Source: Selaginella tamariscina (lineage: Eukaryota > Streptophyta > Lycopodiopsida > Selaginellales > Selaginellaceae). Taken from it: 64,000 nucleotides of DNA. The stretch spans positions 208,501 to 272,500 of the forward strand of contig PUQB01000061.1 of the NCBI GenBank assembly GCA_003024785.1. The letters run 5' to 3'. The notes beneath the pieces were generated by a model. That model had not been told where the DNA came from. It did no database searches and worked only from the letters and a program-made list of their open reading frames with translations. How positions within the stretch are numbered: position 1 is the stretch's first letter; each line of letters starts with the position of its first letter. Below are positions 1 to 13,400 of the stretch, in pieces. The translations under genes and the position numbers were made by a program.

Positions 1-600
1 GACAATGTATTATTAATCTATAGGATAGTTCTAAACCTGGACTTGAAAACAAGAATTATTTTGAATTAATACAAGAATTATTTGGAATTAATCATTTTTT
101 TATATGTTGTATTGGGTCCCAAGTTATATTAAAATATTAAATTTTGATTGGTTAAAAGAATATTTTCTAACTTGATTTTAATATAAAAAAAACACATACA
201 TACGATATATACACCTATATGTAAAAATTAATATATATCTAATGTCCTTTTTAAATTATTATAAATAAAGTAGAATGTATTATCCGACATGGAAATAATG
301 TATAAACGCTACATATAATAACATACAACACTTTTATATAAGTAGCAGTGACAACACATGCACAGACACATACGTTGCTCAGGCTGTGCATGACAAAGCT
401 AAAAGGGTGCAAGAAGGCTTACCTCTCCTAGATATAGTAAACGTATGTATTCTATTCTAGTCATAGACATGCACGTAGATAATTAACGTACCGTCGTGGA
501 TTATAGACATGCAAATAAACCACACGCACCCCCACACACCAGTACAAAAAGACAATATTGTTAATGTGGAACATAATTAGGATTACATAGTATTAGCAAA
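1..600. repeat. AT-rich intergenic repeat, inverted copy of about 22600-23260
   Basis: No gene seen. Read on the minus strand this stretch follows the plus strand from about 22600 to 23260 almost base for base, including the run that reads cctggacttgaaaac here and its complement near 23215. It is the far flank of the inverted TAF1-like copy that follows. Confidence 0.7.
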
Positions 601-1323
601 TTACTTATAACAGTTGTCATTATAATGTGTGTATACATGCACACATATACGTACTATATGCACATGCATTATCATAAATGTATATACACACAAGTACATA
701 CACACATAACACTTGCTTGGGGGACAGAACTCTGTTCGTTTACTCTGTCCAAATCCTGTTCTATCTCTGCGTCTCCATCAGCCTCAGCCTCAGCCTCCGA
801 TGATTCCTTTTGGCCTGTTGGCTGGCTTGATGGCAGTGCATTATTATTTGTATATGTAGTTATTCACCACAATAGCACACACACACACACACACACGTTA
901 TGTATATATAGCTCATACGGATAATGGTGTCGGCTTCTTTCTAATCGGTTTTGATTTACTTCCAGGCTTCAGCAGCTCTTTCATATGCAGTAGTTTCTTC
1001 CTTTCCAAGAATTTTGCCACCTACACAAACACATTTATATGCCATAAGCTGATATATAGCATGCCCATGTGTGTATAGAGTGTGTATACTTTACATACCT
1101 CAATAGGATCCTTGGTCATTTCGACCTTCGGAGTCATAGTGCCATCGGGATTGTTCACCATAATAGTACGTTTGAGGTACTTGGTCTTCACCAGTTTTCA
1201 AAGTGGCAGGAACAGCTACAACACGATTCATAATTGGTGCCTTTTTGTTGTTCTTATTCTCTTCCCCTTCCTTCTCTCTTTGCTCTTCTTCCTCCGCTTC
1301 ATCGTCTGCCACGTACTTACTTA

Positions 1324-1371
<48 letters not shown>

Positions 1372-1690
1372 ATATATATATATATAAAGTTATAAACACA
1401 CTCACATACATATGCACATATATATGAGAAATATACATGTGCAAGATACATGTATACTTAATGCAATTATACAAAAAGGTATATATTACCTTCCATGGGC
1501 ATACGATGTACCTCAGCAGCTTCATCTTCTAAATCTTCTTCAAGCTGAGTCTAACAAGTTCTCCAAGTCACCCGCAATTTCTTCATTCCCTTTCATTAAA
1601 TATGATCCCTCTCTCTGCGTACGTGTATGTGTCTCTATCTGTTGTTATAATATGATGTTTTATATACAATCATCGCTTGACTCTTAATCA
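600..1690 (-). pseudogene. TAF1-like gene fragment, copy 1 (inverted)
   Basis: Minus-strand copy of the exons described at 21429-22473. The exon homologues run from about 1600 (end of the first acidic exon, RMPMEG region) through about 1315-1105 (acidic EAEEEEQREKEGEEN run, then the basic stretch), about 1020-930 (LLKPGSKSKP region) to about 840-725. The frame is broken where the better copy reads KTGVKKKIKYLKR, and the first exon is cut at about 1680 where a different repeat begins. Its first intron holds long CT and TA runs. It is a broken host gene fragment; the TAF1 assignment is tentative, resting on the acidic-then-basic layout remembered for plant TAF1 and not on a search. Confidence 0.5.
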
Positions 1691-3260
1691 GTTTATTTTT
1701 ATTTAAAACTTCCTTAAAGGTGATGGATTAATAATAAATCCCTTAATTTTATTTTTCGATATGGGAGCTGCTTCCATGAATTTGAACAAAACACTCAAGA
1801 GTGACTAAACAAAAAAAATCAAAATTATTTGAAATATATTCGACTACTTTGATGAACTCAATATTTTAACGGTCAAGATTTGTTATAGATTGTGAATGTG
1901 AAAGTTTATTTATGTATATAATACATTTTATATATATTTACATAAATAATAAGCTATAGTTAGTAAGGTAACAAAACATATTGACGAGTTAAATCCTAAA
2001 TTAGAGAAATATAGTAGACACTGTGATGATGGTGAATATATTAATAATATGGTAAGTAGTATTGTGATGAATATCTTATAATGAGCTCTTTAATTTGAGT
2101 TTTGTGCTGATTTTCTTAAAATTAAGATAATATTTTTATAAGGGCCAAAAATAAATATTTATATATTCTTATACAATTCTCATATTCTGCAACTTAAATT
2201 AAAAATTTCTATATTAATATTTTTTTTGTACTTGTATGTACATTTATATTATGACTACAGATTATTTTAGCAGTGCGTTTATGACTTTAGTTGCAATTAA
2301 CTTTCCTTGTATCTACGGATTTATCTTAGTCACTAATTTGAAACATTATAAAATTGTATTAAAATAAATAAAATGAAAAACTTAAGAAAATGAAAGAACT
2401 TTAAAGAAGAGCAACATCGAATACATTCCTATAGTAAAGTAGAACAAAATCTTACAATTGAAAGATTACAAAAAGGTATGTACTTACATAATATACAGAA
2501 ATATATATGAATATGAAAATAGTTTATTGTATATTGAAAATTTATATTAATGGTTTGGTTTACTTGTAATGAATATTATATATAACACATACATATGTTG
2601 ACATAGTTACAGTGGGGTGGCGTTCTAGGGCTTGGGAGCGTGTTTCTGAAACGGTACACCGTGCCCCATTCACGATTGGTTTAGGATTTTTATAGAACAT
2701 TCTATTTTATAGGCAATATTTCTAGCTCCTAACTTTATAAAATGTGGTTGCGTACATCCGCTCCACATAGATGGGAATGTTTTTGGTGACCCTGAGTTAC
2801 ACTCTCTATGTATGGTTCGCAATAATTAAAGATGATACAAATCTTATAAATTATTTAGTCCTTTAAAAAGATTTTAAGTTGGCACATTTGGCTTTTTAAG
2901 TTTCTTAACTGTCATAAACGATAACAAATGAAATGAAAAAAGACATAAACATATCTTTATGCGGCTTCAACAAAACAAGTGTGTAAACCAATATATATTT
3001 ATCTCTTATATGTGTATATTTCCACACGCATACATGATAGGTGCACATGTGTTTTATGTAAAAGAAATAAATATATACACCTATTATCTTGGTGTTGATA
3101 TAACATAGTATATTACTTTTCTCTTAATAATTCTCATTATTTCGTCCTTGTTACAGTAAGTGTTTCTTTTAATTCAATCATAATTTTAAAAGCATTTCCA
3201 CATTAACATTTACATTATTTATTGTAATGGTTAAGACTTGTAATTTAAGCAATGATAATT
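1684..3260 (+). repeat. Repeat family R, copy 1 (about 1.5 kb)
   Basis: AT-rich, no gene seen. It runs in direct orientation with 19936-21255 and in inverted orientation with about 27800-29222; the inner part also matches, inverted, 6480-7580 and about 24120-24520. The outer end is sharp: the block begins at the same word (taatcagtttatttttattt) as at 19936, although the DNA before it is unrelated in the two places. A shared sharp edge is what a transposon end would give, but I see no transposase and no convincing target-site duplication. Confidence 0.65.
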
Positions 3261-3261
3261 A

Positions 3262-3600
3262 AAGATGCATTCGTTATTATTAAGCGAAGGGAGTGTGTTG
3301 AGATACACACCTAGTCGGAGCACTGCAGGGTATGTCGCCCACTCTAAGTGCCTCTTGATGTTTACAGAAAACAGCAGGTGATATAGACTTAGTGAATAAA
3401 TTTGCAACCTGATCCTCAGTGGCAATGTACTTGAGCATCAGCTCCCCACCAAGCACCTGTTCTACGATGTCATGATACTTGATCTGTATATGCTTTGTCC
3501 TGGAGTGATATCTTGGATTTTCTGAAAGTGCAATAGCAGACTGATTATCCGAGTGAATCAATCGCTAGAAGGCTCCGAACTTGGCGATCCCATACCTCCT
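3262..3600 (-). mobile_element. Ty1/copia fossil fragment (RNase H end)
   Basis: A short piece of the C-terminal RNase H region of a Ty1/copia polyprotein is readable on the minus strand, with the hallmark words SDNQSAIALSENP, RTKHIQIKYH and TEDQVANLFTKS. Nothing else of the element (gag, integrase, reverse transcriptase core) is present. It is a dead fragment duplicated together with its surroundings at 24541-24900. Confidence 0.85.
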
Positions 3601-3739
3601 GACATCTGCACATAAATATATAGTTCAAAAGACTTACACAAGATGTTAAGTAAGAATAGACGCAAGATATGTAAATGTCGAGTAACAAACATGTCTACTG
3701 ATGTATCCAATTGCAAGATTTATTCTTGCAGATATATAA

Positions 3740-4065
3740 ATTGCTGTGTATCTTTAGAATCCACTTAACTCTGCACTGTATACATAATGATAAGTATACT
3801 TACTTTTCTCTGCTTTTGTGCTGAGGCTGCATACGAGGACCTCTTCAAACTTGATGCTCAATCCAGCAATAGCAGCCTGTTGGCTAGAAAGCTTTGTACA
3901 AGTGTAATCAGTGCAATGAGGCGTAGTCATTTTTACCGGCAACTCAAAATTAATATATCACTGTTTACTGCCAAATTCGCCTGCATCTCATTTTGCAGAG
4001 TGCAATTCTTTGCCATCTTGTTAGCTTCTCTCTCTCCAAATTCGGCAGCACCTACGTAACAAGGT
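3740..4065 (-). pseudogene. Exon fragments of an unrecognised coiled-coil-like gene, copy A
   Basis: Two exon-like blocks on the minus strand. The first, about 4061-3975, follows an acceptor-like ...gtag and reads AAEFGEREANKMAKNCTLQN and on to MQANLA before a GTAAAC donor. The second, about 3945-3803, contains KLSSQQAAIAGLSIKFE and ends at a GTAAGT-type donor. Glu/Lys/Gln-rich composition suggests a helical or coiled-coil protein. I do not recognise the parent gene. Copy B (25040-25365) differs by small indels, so neither is likely to be expressed as a full protein. Confidence 0.4.
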
Positions 4066-4159
4066 AACTGTCAATGTTCTCATATATGCCTCCATATATA
4101 GTAATGTAATATAGAAAAACACGCGCGCACGTACATGTTATATATTTATATATGGAGGC

Positions 4160-4830
4160 ATATATCTTCCGAAGTCAGCCAAAACTGGTGTAAAAAGAAG
4201 ACCAAGTACCTCAAACGTAGTGTTATGGTGAACAATCCCGATGGCACTATGACTCCGAAGGTCGAAATGATCAAGGATCCTATTGAGGTATGTAAAGTAT
4301 ACACACTCTATACACACATGGGCATGCATATATCAGCTTATTTGTGTAGGTGGCAAAATACTTGAAGATGAAAGAGCTGCTGAAGCCTGGAAGTAAATCA
4401 AAACCGATTAGAAAGAAGCCGACACCATTATCCGTATGAGCTATATATACATAATGTGTGTGTGTACCAGTTAGAACTCACACGCACATACACGAACACA
4501 CTCTTGCCTCTCAAAGTTTATATTATTTATAGATAATAACTACATATACAAATAATAATGCTAGATATAACATAAAGTGGATACTTTGTGTTATATGTTT
4601 AATACATAACAAAGCGGTTTATGCAGATTGAGAAGCAGAAGCCTGTGATATATGTAGGGGCTATGGAAATTAGGTTGTTGCAACTGCCATCAAGCCAGCC
4701 AACAGGCCAAAAGGAATCATCGGAGGCTGAGGCTGATGGAGACGTAATTGTGCGAGACATTGAAACAGATATAGAACAGGTTTTGGACAGCGAAAACGAA
4801 CAGAGTTTTGTCCCCCAGCAAGTGTTATGT
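4160..4830 (+). pseudogene. TAF1-like gene fragment, copy 2
   Basis: Contains the second half of exon 2 (KKTKYLKRSVMVNNPDG then TPKVEMIKDPIE, ending at a GTATGT donor at about 4288), a shortened exon 3 (about 4350-4434; MKELLKPGSKSKPIRKKP) and exon 4 (about 4627-4830; RLLQLPSSQPTGQKESS). The first acidic exon is missing. Exon 3 lacks about 15 bases relative to 22074-22175. It sits directly beside the copia fragment and the coiled-coil fragment, and the same order is repeated at 24541-26130, so the cassette was already assembled before it was duplicated. Confidence 0.5.
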
Positions 4831-4899
4831 GTGTATGTACTTGTGTGTATATACATTTATGATAATGCATGTGCATATAGTACGTATATGTGTGTATAC

Positions 4900-7580
4900 A
4901 CATGAGAACTGTTATAAGTAATTTGCTAATACTATGTAATCCTAATTATGTTCCACATTAACTTTTGTGGGGGTGCGTGTGGTTTATTTGGATGTCTATA
5001 ATCCTTGACAATACGTTAATTATCCATGTGCATGTCTATGACTAGAATAGAATACACATATGTTTACTATGCCAAACAACAAATTGTGTTTTATGTGTAT
5101 ATGTTTACACACATGAACTGCCTTAACTCACATGTGATATTAGGAGAGTAACCTTCTTGCACCCCCTTGTCATGCACAGCCTGAGCTGTCAGTGCGTGTG
5201 TTGTGATTCACTGCTACTTATATAAAAGTGTTGTAGTTATTATATGAAGTTCTGTTATGTTATGCATTATTTCCACGTCGAATAATACATTCGACTTTAT
5301 TTATAATAATTTAAAAAGGACATTAGATATATATTAATTTTTATATACAGGTGTATATATCGTATGTATGTGTTTTTTATATTAAAATCAAGTATTTTAT
5401 TTATTAAAATCAAGTTAGAAAATATTCTTTTAACCAATCAAAATTTAAATTTATTATAACTTGTAAGGACTCAAGACAACATATATAAAAAACACACAAA
5501 AAAAATTAATTTAGAATAATTCTTATATTCAAGTCAAGGTTTATCATATTTAGATTATCTTATAAATTAATAATGTATTGTTTTAATTATAGAATTAATC
5601 ACACCATAAATTCCATGCAAAAAATTCTTCAACCATATGGCAAAAACAACCAAGTAGACTTTGTAATAGCGATTTTCATTCCTTTTAAACTAATTCTTCA
5701 TTCGTGTATTTTATTCTTTTTTATAATTGATTAGGTTCACACACATATATACCAATCGTTTGAAAGCACAATATAAAAATAAAATATATATATTTATCTA
5801 TCTCGCTTGGTTTAAAGAAAATAATATTTAACTTCTCCTTATAAATGAATAATAATAATTACTCATTATTAATATATGACCGATTGAATTTTAAAAACAT
5901 AACACAATTTATGACTCGTACAAAAACTAATTCATAATTGATACATTTTAAACTTTCCTCCCTTACAATAAATGTTAATTAATAATCCAATAATGGAATT
6001 TTTATTATTTTTTGTATTTTATTTTGAAAGAACATATTCTTCTTTTCATTTTATTAAATATCATAAATGTGTAAAAAAATTCTTCTTTATTTTCATTAAA
6101 TACCATAGATGTGACTTAAAATTTATTTAAAAATTGAATTTATCTCCTGGTTTATTATATTACAAACATGGGACGTAACTTTTTATCTCTCGTTTATTTT
6201 CAACATCATATTTAAAAATATATAACATATTTTATACTTGAAATTAATAAAAATATCATTAATGAATTTGTTAATGTTAATTTTATATATTATTATTAAC
6301 TTTACCTTAATATATTTTTTTGTTAACCTGGTTGAAATCCAATAAGCTTCAAAAGTAAAAAATAGTACATGTAGGTATTTATGAATTATGTTGCACTTTG
6401 ATTTATCTAATGCATAATTTATTGTATTCTTTATAACAATAACGCATCTTTAATTGTTATTATTTAAATTGTAAGTCTTGACCAATACAGTAAATAATGA
6501 AAATGTTAATGTGAAGATGCTTTAAAATTATGATTGAGTTAAGAAAAAAATTTATTGTAACAAGAATGAAATAATAAGGATTATTAAAGAAAAATAATAT
6601 ATATTATACTATGCTATAGCACACAAATATGCATATCATTATTTGGTCCCAATATCATGTATTCCCTTAATTTTAAACCGTTGAATAATATAATGTATAT
6701 GTTTCAATTATTTTATTTTCTTTCGTATAAAACGTGTGTGCACTTGTCATGTATATATATACGTGTGTGTAAAAATATGCACATATAAGAAATAAGTATA
6801 TATTAGTTTACACATATGCTTTGTCAAAGTTGCATAAAAAAAAATGTTATGTGTTTCTCCTTATCGTTTGTTTTTGCTTGTGATAATTAAGAAACTTAGG
6901 ATTTGATGTGTTAACTTCTTCACCGTAAAGTCTTTTTAAAAGTTAAATAATTTAAAAGATTTATATAGAACATACATACTAAGTATAACTATGTTAACAT
7001 ATGTATATGTTATATATAATATTATTACAAGTAGACAAAACCAAAAATATCACTAATATAAGTTTTTAATATACAATAAATTATTGACATATTCATATAT
7101 ATTCTACAAAATTAAATTATATGTGTGTATTATGTACATACATACCTTTTCATAACCTTTCAATTTTAAGATTTTTTGAAACTTTATTTTAGAAATGTAT
7201 TCTTCATTATTAATGTTAATGATGTTAAAGTTCTATTTATTTCTTAAGTTTTCTTTTTATTTATTTTAATACAATTTTAAGATGTCTCGAATGAACAACT
7301 AAAGCAAATTTGTTAATTTAAGAGAAATTAACTACAATTAAAGTCATAAATGAAATATTCCTCGCTACTAAAGTATAGTCATAATATATAATGTACATAC
7401 AAGTACAATATAAAGATTTTTAATTTAAGTTACAGAATATGAAAATTCTATATGAATATGTAAATATTTATTTTTGAACCTTATAAAAATATTATCTTAA
7501 TTTTAAGAAAAGCAGCACAAAACTCAAATTAAAGAGTTCATTATAAGATATTAATCACAATAGCTACTTACCATACAATG
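4900..7580. repeat. AT-rich repeat, direct copy of about 26200-28910
   Basis: No gene seen. About 4900-6480 matches 22540-24120 and 26200-27790. The part from 6480 to 7580 is the inverted partner of 2050-3260. The stretch is poor in G and C with only short open frames, so I treat the whole as non-coding. Confidence 0.7.
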
Positions 7581-7629
7581 TCTACTTATCACAATATCAT
7601 ACAAGAATATGTTTTATATCACTATTTAT

Positions 7630-8443
7630 CATTACTCTATTGCAACGCAACCCAAATCTCGTTGATTGTCAATGTTTTAATTAAGATACGTATGCATGTG
7701 TGTGTACATATACCTTGTATGATGCTATACATGTGCAAAAAAATCGTTTGAAAGGCAAAACTAAAAATCCGAATAAAGACCGACAACTTAATTATGGAGC
7801 TTGTCATTATGTAATACACACACATGTATTTATTTATATGAAATATTTATAATATATGAACATGTATCATAGAAATACACGAATGTACACACATAGAGCA
7901 TATTAACTTACTTTTTTAACAGGAACATTTACGTACAAATAAAAAAATGTGTTCATTATATATTATCGCAAACACATTAAAGCCAGAACCAAAAGTTATA
8001 TAAAATGAAAAGACACAAAAAAATATGTCAAGATTAAGACTTCAGACTTCAGATTTAATTAGTATAATTGTGTGTTTGCACTCATGCATACCACATTTTA
8101 TAAAAGAATATCAACTATAACCAAATAATATGTATTATCGAATATACCTTAAGTATATTAATTATTCAATATTTACACCATTATATATATAAATAGGTAT
8201 ATACACATTGTAGGTATTGATTATCTTATTATCTAGCATTAGTAATAAATAATATTATAATGATAATGCAGTAAAAATAGTACTTTCGTATGTATATTTT
8301 AATATAAATTTTGTTATGTGTCACATAGATGCAAAGAGAGATATATATAATATCTAAGAAGTGCTTTATCTTATAATTGATATTATGCTATTAATAAGAT
8401 CGATTAATAAATATTTGCAACATCCCAATCTTTTATTAACCAG

Positions 8444-8484
<41 letters not shown>

Positions 8485-8922
8485 TATATATCTGAATAGA
8501 CCAATAATATAGTGTTACATATATATACAACTCTGTATTATAAGAGAACACTTTATTTCTGTGTATGAATAAAAATCTTTTATATATTATTTCCAATGTA
8601 TAGAGTTTCTATGTGCATTTGCAAGTAGATGTTATAAATATAAATAACTTATGTGATTGACATCTGTCTGTATATGTGCACACTTAGACTTGCATGTAAG
8701 TAATATAAAAAACATGCGCATGTACATATTATATATTAGACAAGTCTATGTGTGAAAGACAGAAAATATATATGGACATGTGTTAATCATAAAAACTATT
8801 TGTGTATGTAAATAACCAACCTAGAAAATAACATCTACTTGCAAATAAAAGCTCTATACACTAAAAATAATATATAAAAATTCTTATACATATACAGAAA
8901 TAAAATATCCTTTTATAATATA

Positions 8923-8955
<33 letters not shown>

Positions 8956-9770
8956 CACTATATCATTGGTCTATTTAAGTGTGTGTGTATATATATATAT
9001 ATTATCTTGTTGACATAAAATAATACACATTTGGAATGTTGCAAATTATAGCATATAACATCAGATACGAAATAAAGCACTCCTTATATATTCTCTCTCT
9101 TTACATATGTGTGACACGTAATAAAATTTATATTATAATATATAAATAATACTATAACCATAATGCAATAAAAATAATACTTTAGTATATTAATTAAGAT
9201 AGTCTATACCTACAATGTGTCTATATCTATTTATATATAATGGTGTAAGTAGTCAATAATTAATATATTTAAAGTATATTAAATAATACATATGGTCAAT
9301 ACTCTTTTACAAAATGTGGTACGCATGAACACAAACACACATGCACTCACCAAATTTAAAGTTTTAACCTTGACATATTCTTTTGTGTATTTCCATTTAT
9401 TATAACTTCTAGTTCTGACTTCAATGTGCTTGCAACATTATATAATAAACTTTTTTTTTAGTTGTATATATATGCCATACTAAAAAAATAAGTTAATATG
9501 TTGTGTGTATACATGTGTACATTTTTACGATACATGTTCGTATATTACAAATACTTCATATGAATAAATACAGGTGTGTGCGTGTGTATATTACCTAGTA
9601 ACAAGCTCCACAATTAAGCTACTGACCTTCCTTCGAATTTTCAATTTTACCTTTCAAATAATTCTTTTGCACATGTACAGCTTCATCACCTACAACATAC
9701 AGGGTATATATACACACACATGCATACGTATCTTAATTAAAACACATAATATATACGTAAGATAGATAAT
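7630..9770. repeat. Fold-back palindrome, about 2.1 kb, copy A
   Basis: Two arms of about 1 kb face each other around a centre near 8720. Sequence from 7647 to about 8640 is mirrored by about 8820-9765. Clear anchor pairs are the run cttaattatggagcttgtca (7788-7807) against its complement near 9600-9620, and catttgcaagtagatgtta (8614-8632) against taacatctacttgcaaat (8831-8848). Arms differ by many substitutions and indels. No transposase is seen. A copy lies at 31660-33800. It could be a fold-back transposable element or an old inverted duplication of a small gene end, because the outer part of each arm contains the same exon-like block (see 9588-10480). Confidence 0.65.
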
Positions 9771-10480
9771 ATTCACGTTATTCTGCACGTACATGTACAC
9801 AATTTAATCTCCTTACATATCCATGCATTGCATCTTTATCTATACACATGTAAATTGCTAAGCATAATATAAATCTCATCAGTATATGAGAATTACACAT
9901 AACTACTCTTGTTAAGTGTGTGTGTTAAATAAATAGAGAGAGAGAGTATTGCATATATAATTATAATATAATATATATCTCATATAACCATATTCTTTAT
10001 ATAGCAAATATGCTGTTTATCACTACACTACAGTCGTATGTTTTTCAATTAAATATATTAAAATGAAATGAACGCAGAAATTCTTTCTATAGAATGGCCA
10101 AAATTTCATAGAAAACATGAAAATTTTTATAGAATTTATGAAAATGCAGCGATTTTGTAGAAATCCTTTTAAGATACAACAACTTTATATGAATCAGGGG
10201 AAAATAACAAATTACATGGATTTTAAGTGAAAAATGTCAGAACTTATTCAAATTACATAATTATGAAGACAAAATGTAAAGAAAGAAGAGAAATTTCATA
10301 TAGAAATGCAAAAAATTGCAATAAAAACAATCAGAACTTACAGGCATATTGAATCCGTCCGGATGCAGCACACACCATGAGGTTTGATGATGAATCCACT
10401 GGGGACCTCCTTACTTAATGCTTCTTGATCACAGAAAAACCCTATTTGCCGTGAACTATGACCCCGCTAATATAAGCATG
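9588..10480 (-). pseudogene. Remnant of a small secreted-type gene with a CGACH motif, copy A
   Basis: Two exon-like blocks on the minus strand. The downstream block (about 9698-9590) starts after a ...gttgtag acceptor and ends at a GTAATA donor; it reads GDEAVHVQKNYLKGKI and then, after a stop, a form of LNCGACY. The upstream block (about 10470-10345) corresponds to the better preserved exon at 34547-34392 but is disrupted, with part of the signal-peptide region lost. The parent gene is not recognised. Stops and a lost frame mark this copy as dead. Confidence 0.35.
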
Positions 10481-13400
10481 ACATATTCTTTGGTATATTT
10501 CTTTAGGTTTTCTAAAAACTATATTATTTAAACGTTATTAAATTAGATTCATTCGATATGTAGAATTAAATAAATTTTATCTTCTTTAAATATATAATAA
10601 TAATTAATCTTTAATGTAAGTTTATGTTAGAAAATTTATATAGATTTTTATCTTCCTTTATCTGTTTCTTTTTACGGAAGGTTCAATACAAAATAAATAA
10701 AATTACAACGTAAGGACATTTTATTTATAAACGATTAGAAACTATATAATATCATTTTTATATATATCTTTTATAAATCCATCAGCAGACAAATATTAAT
10801 TTACATCTATATTGTCTTTATGGACAAATTCACTTCTAGATTTATATGTATTAATTATTAATTATATCATCTACATGAATTTTATAAAGATACATAAATA
10901 CCTTATAAAATATGTCATATCTATTACACGCACGCTGTATATATGTGTATATTATCCAAATACATATATAAACATAATTTACTGTAACACTTTCATCTTC
11001 ACCAAAGTTAAAGAATTACAATTATTTATATAAAACAAGGTTGAATCATTTAATTCATATTTAGGACTAAAACTTTTAATTTTAATATTTACATCCTCAT
11101 CAACGTTGATAAATTACTATTAAAATAAAGTAAAGGTTTGCTACACCTTTGCGTTTGTAAACAAATCTTTATATAGCCATATAAGTATATTCGTCATAAT
11201 GTCCTATTTAGTATATTATTCGATTTAGGATTTAAATAGATTTATGATGAGAATGAAAATTAAATTAATTAATCTAAGTTATCATTGAGTTCTAGCATAT
11301 TCATAATAATTTAGATGTCAGCAAATCATTAACCAAAGCTTACTCAAACCTATGTTGTATATAATTCATTAAACAAAGTGTATAGCAAATACACACAACC
11401 TACCTCATGTCCAAACTCTTATATACATGTCCCGTCGATATATTCTTTGTTATGATTCATTACATATTCATTTATAAATAAATGAGAAACTAAGTTTTTA
11501 AAATCTATAGAATTTATAATATTAATACATAATAAACAAATATGTCATATTCTTTATATAATATTTTATGTTCCCTACTATTTAAATATAAAAAGATATA
11601 AAAAATTTCAAGTTTTATAGATATCTTTTTTATCTACAAAAAAAAAATGCTTCGAATTTTAATTATTTTAATTTGTACAAAAATTCTTTATGAAAATGTT
11701 ATCTATAATATATATTAACTCAAAAGTCATATTTATTGTACCTTGAACATTTAATAAAATTGACTTTTTTGAAATTTACTTGAGCTACGTTATTTTAAAT
11801 AATATAGTTGAGTTAGTTATTAAAATTATCTCATGATAAATAAAATTATCTTAAATATTATAAAAAATTAATTATATAGTGTGCTTGTGTTGTAACTTGT
11901 AACGACTTTAATTATTTTTATGATTAAAAAATATATGTAAAGAACAATTGTACAAAAAAAAAAAATAACATTTTAAGAAAACATATGTAGCATATTTTAA
12001 TTATCTTAAAGTTATTCATTTAAATGGAAAATATTTATTATAATTGTTACAAAAACACAAATCTAAAACAAAATTATAATCAACTAACAAATAATGTATC
12101 ACTATTATATAAAATATTAAAATGTAAAATTTGAAACAACCCATATAAGCATGAGCTTTTATATATTAATATAAAAAGAAGTGATTAGCATAATTAAAGA
12201 GTGACTAACTATAAAAACTTATAATTAAAAGTATAAAATAAATTTTTATGAGAAAAAAAATGCATTAGTAATTTGGTTCACTAGTTTCATTATTATCAAT
12301 TTTAAAAATCATATTTAAAATTAATTTAGGTATTATTTATTTTTAATATGCTATTTATGCATTTAAAATTATTATATATACTTGTAAACAATTATAACAA
12401 TATAACAAAAATAAATAAACCTTATTTCTCTTTTCTTTTTAGTTTTTCTTAAGATATATTATGCTCTATAAAAACAATGTATAATTTTAAATAATATTAT
12501 TAAATTATGTTTTAATAAATGTTTATACCTTATACATGGCCTCATTTTATATATATTCATCTTGTTTTCATCAATTAAATTTATAATTAATGCACCATTA
12601 ATTTCTCATAACTTTAACTTAAAATTATTTAATTAAAACCAAAATTGAGGTATACATTATTAATAATTCGTATAATATATTACTAGTATTTAATATGTAT
12701 ATTTAACATGTTTATACTTAAAATGGTAGGGGAAAAAAACACTAAAAAAAAAAACATAAAAAAGCATAATATAAAAAATAATAAGTGAATGAGAAAAAAT
12801 TGGAGACTTATGGTTTATTAGTTTACATTTTTAATTAAATGTCGTTATTAAAAAGTTAATTATGTATTTTAAAAAAGTAATCATTTTTAATGCACACAAA
12901 ACACTCAAACACATATAATAATATACATTTATATTGATTTATGACACACACGTAATATACTATGTTGTGATTAGCATGATAATTATATGTTATTTATTAA
13001 GTATTTTTAAAAAAATTCTTTATAAATTTAATGTAATTAATTTCCTTATGTTTATATTAAAATCATATTTAAAATATCTTAAGCTTGTGACAACACAAAT
13101 AAATAAGAAAAACATAAATAAAAAGAAAATAAAAAATTTAAAAAGAACAACATTATAAATATAAAAAATAATTAATACATCTTTTACAATAGAATAAATA
13201 AAATTATGGTTATAATAAAATCATGATAAGGTATATACATTTCTTACAAACCTTATATACATATACACACACACATATATATAGTTTAATATTGTAAATA
13301 TGTGTATATATAGTTTATTTTATATGTAAACTTATATTATATTAAAAATGATAGTTTTGCTTTGTTTGGTTGTAATGAATATTATATATAACACATGCAT

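Noticed and set aside
1684-7580. A terminal-inverted-repeat transposon with 1.2 kb ends at 2050-3260 and 6480-7580
   Set aside because: At the sister locus the same inverted pairing extends beyond the supposed ends into the permease gene, so inverted duplication explains it better; no transposase or target duplication was seen. The sharp edge at 1684 keeps the idea alive only weakly.
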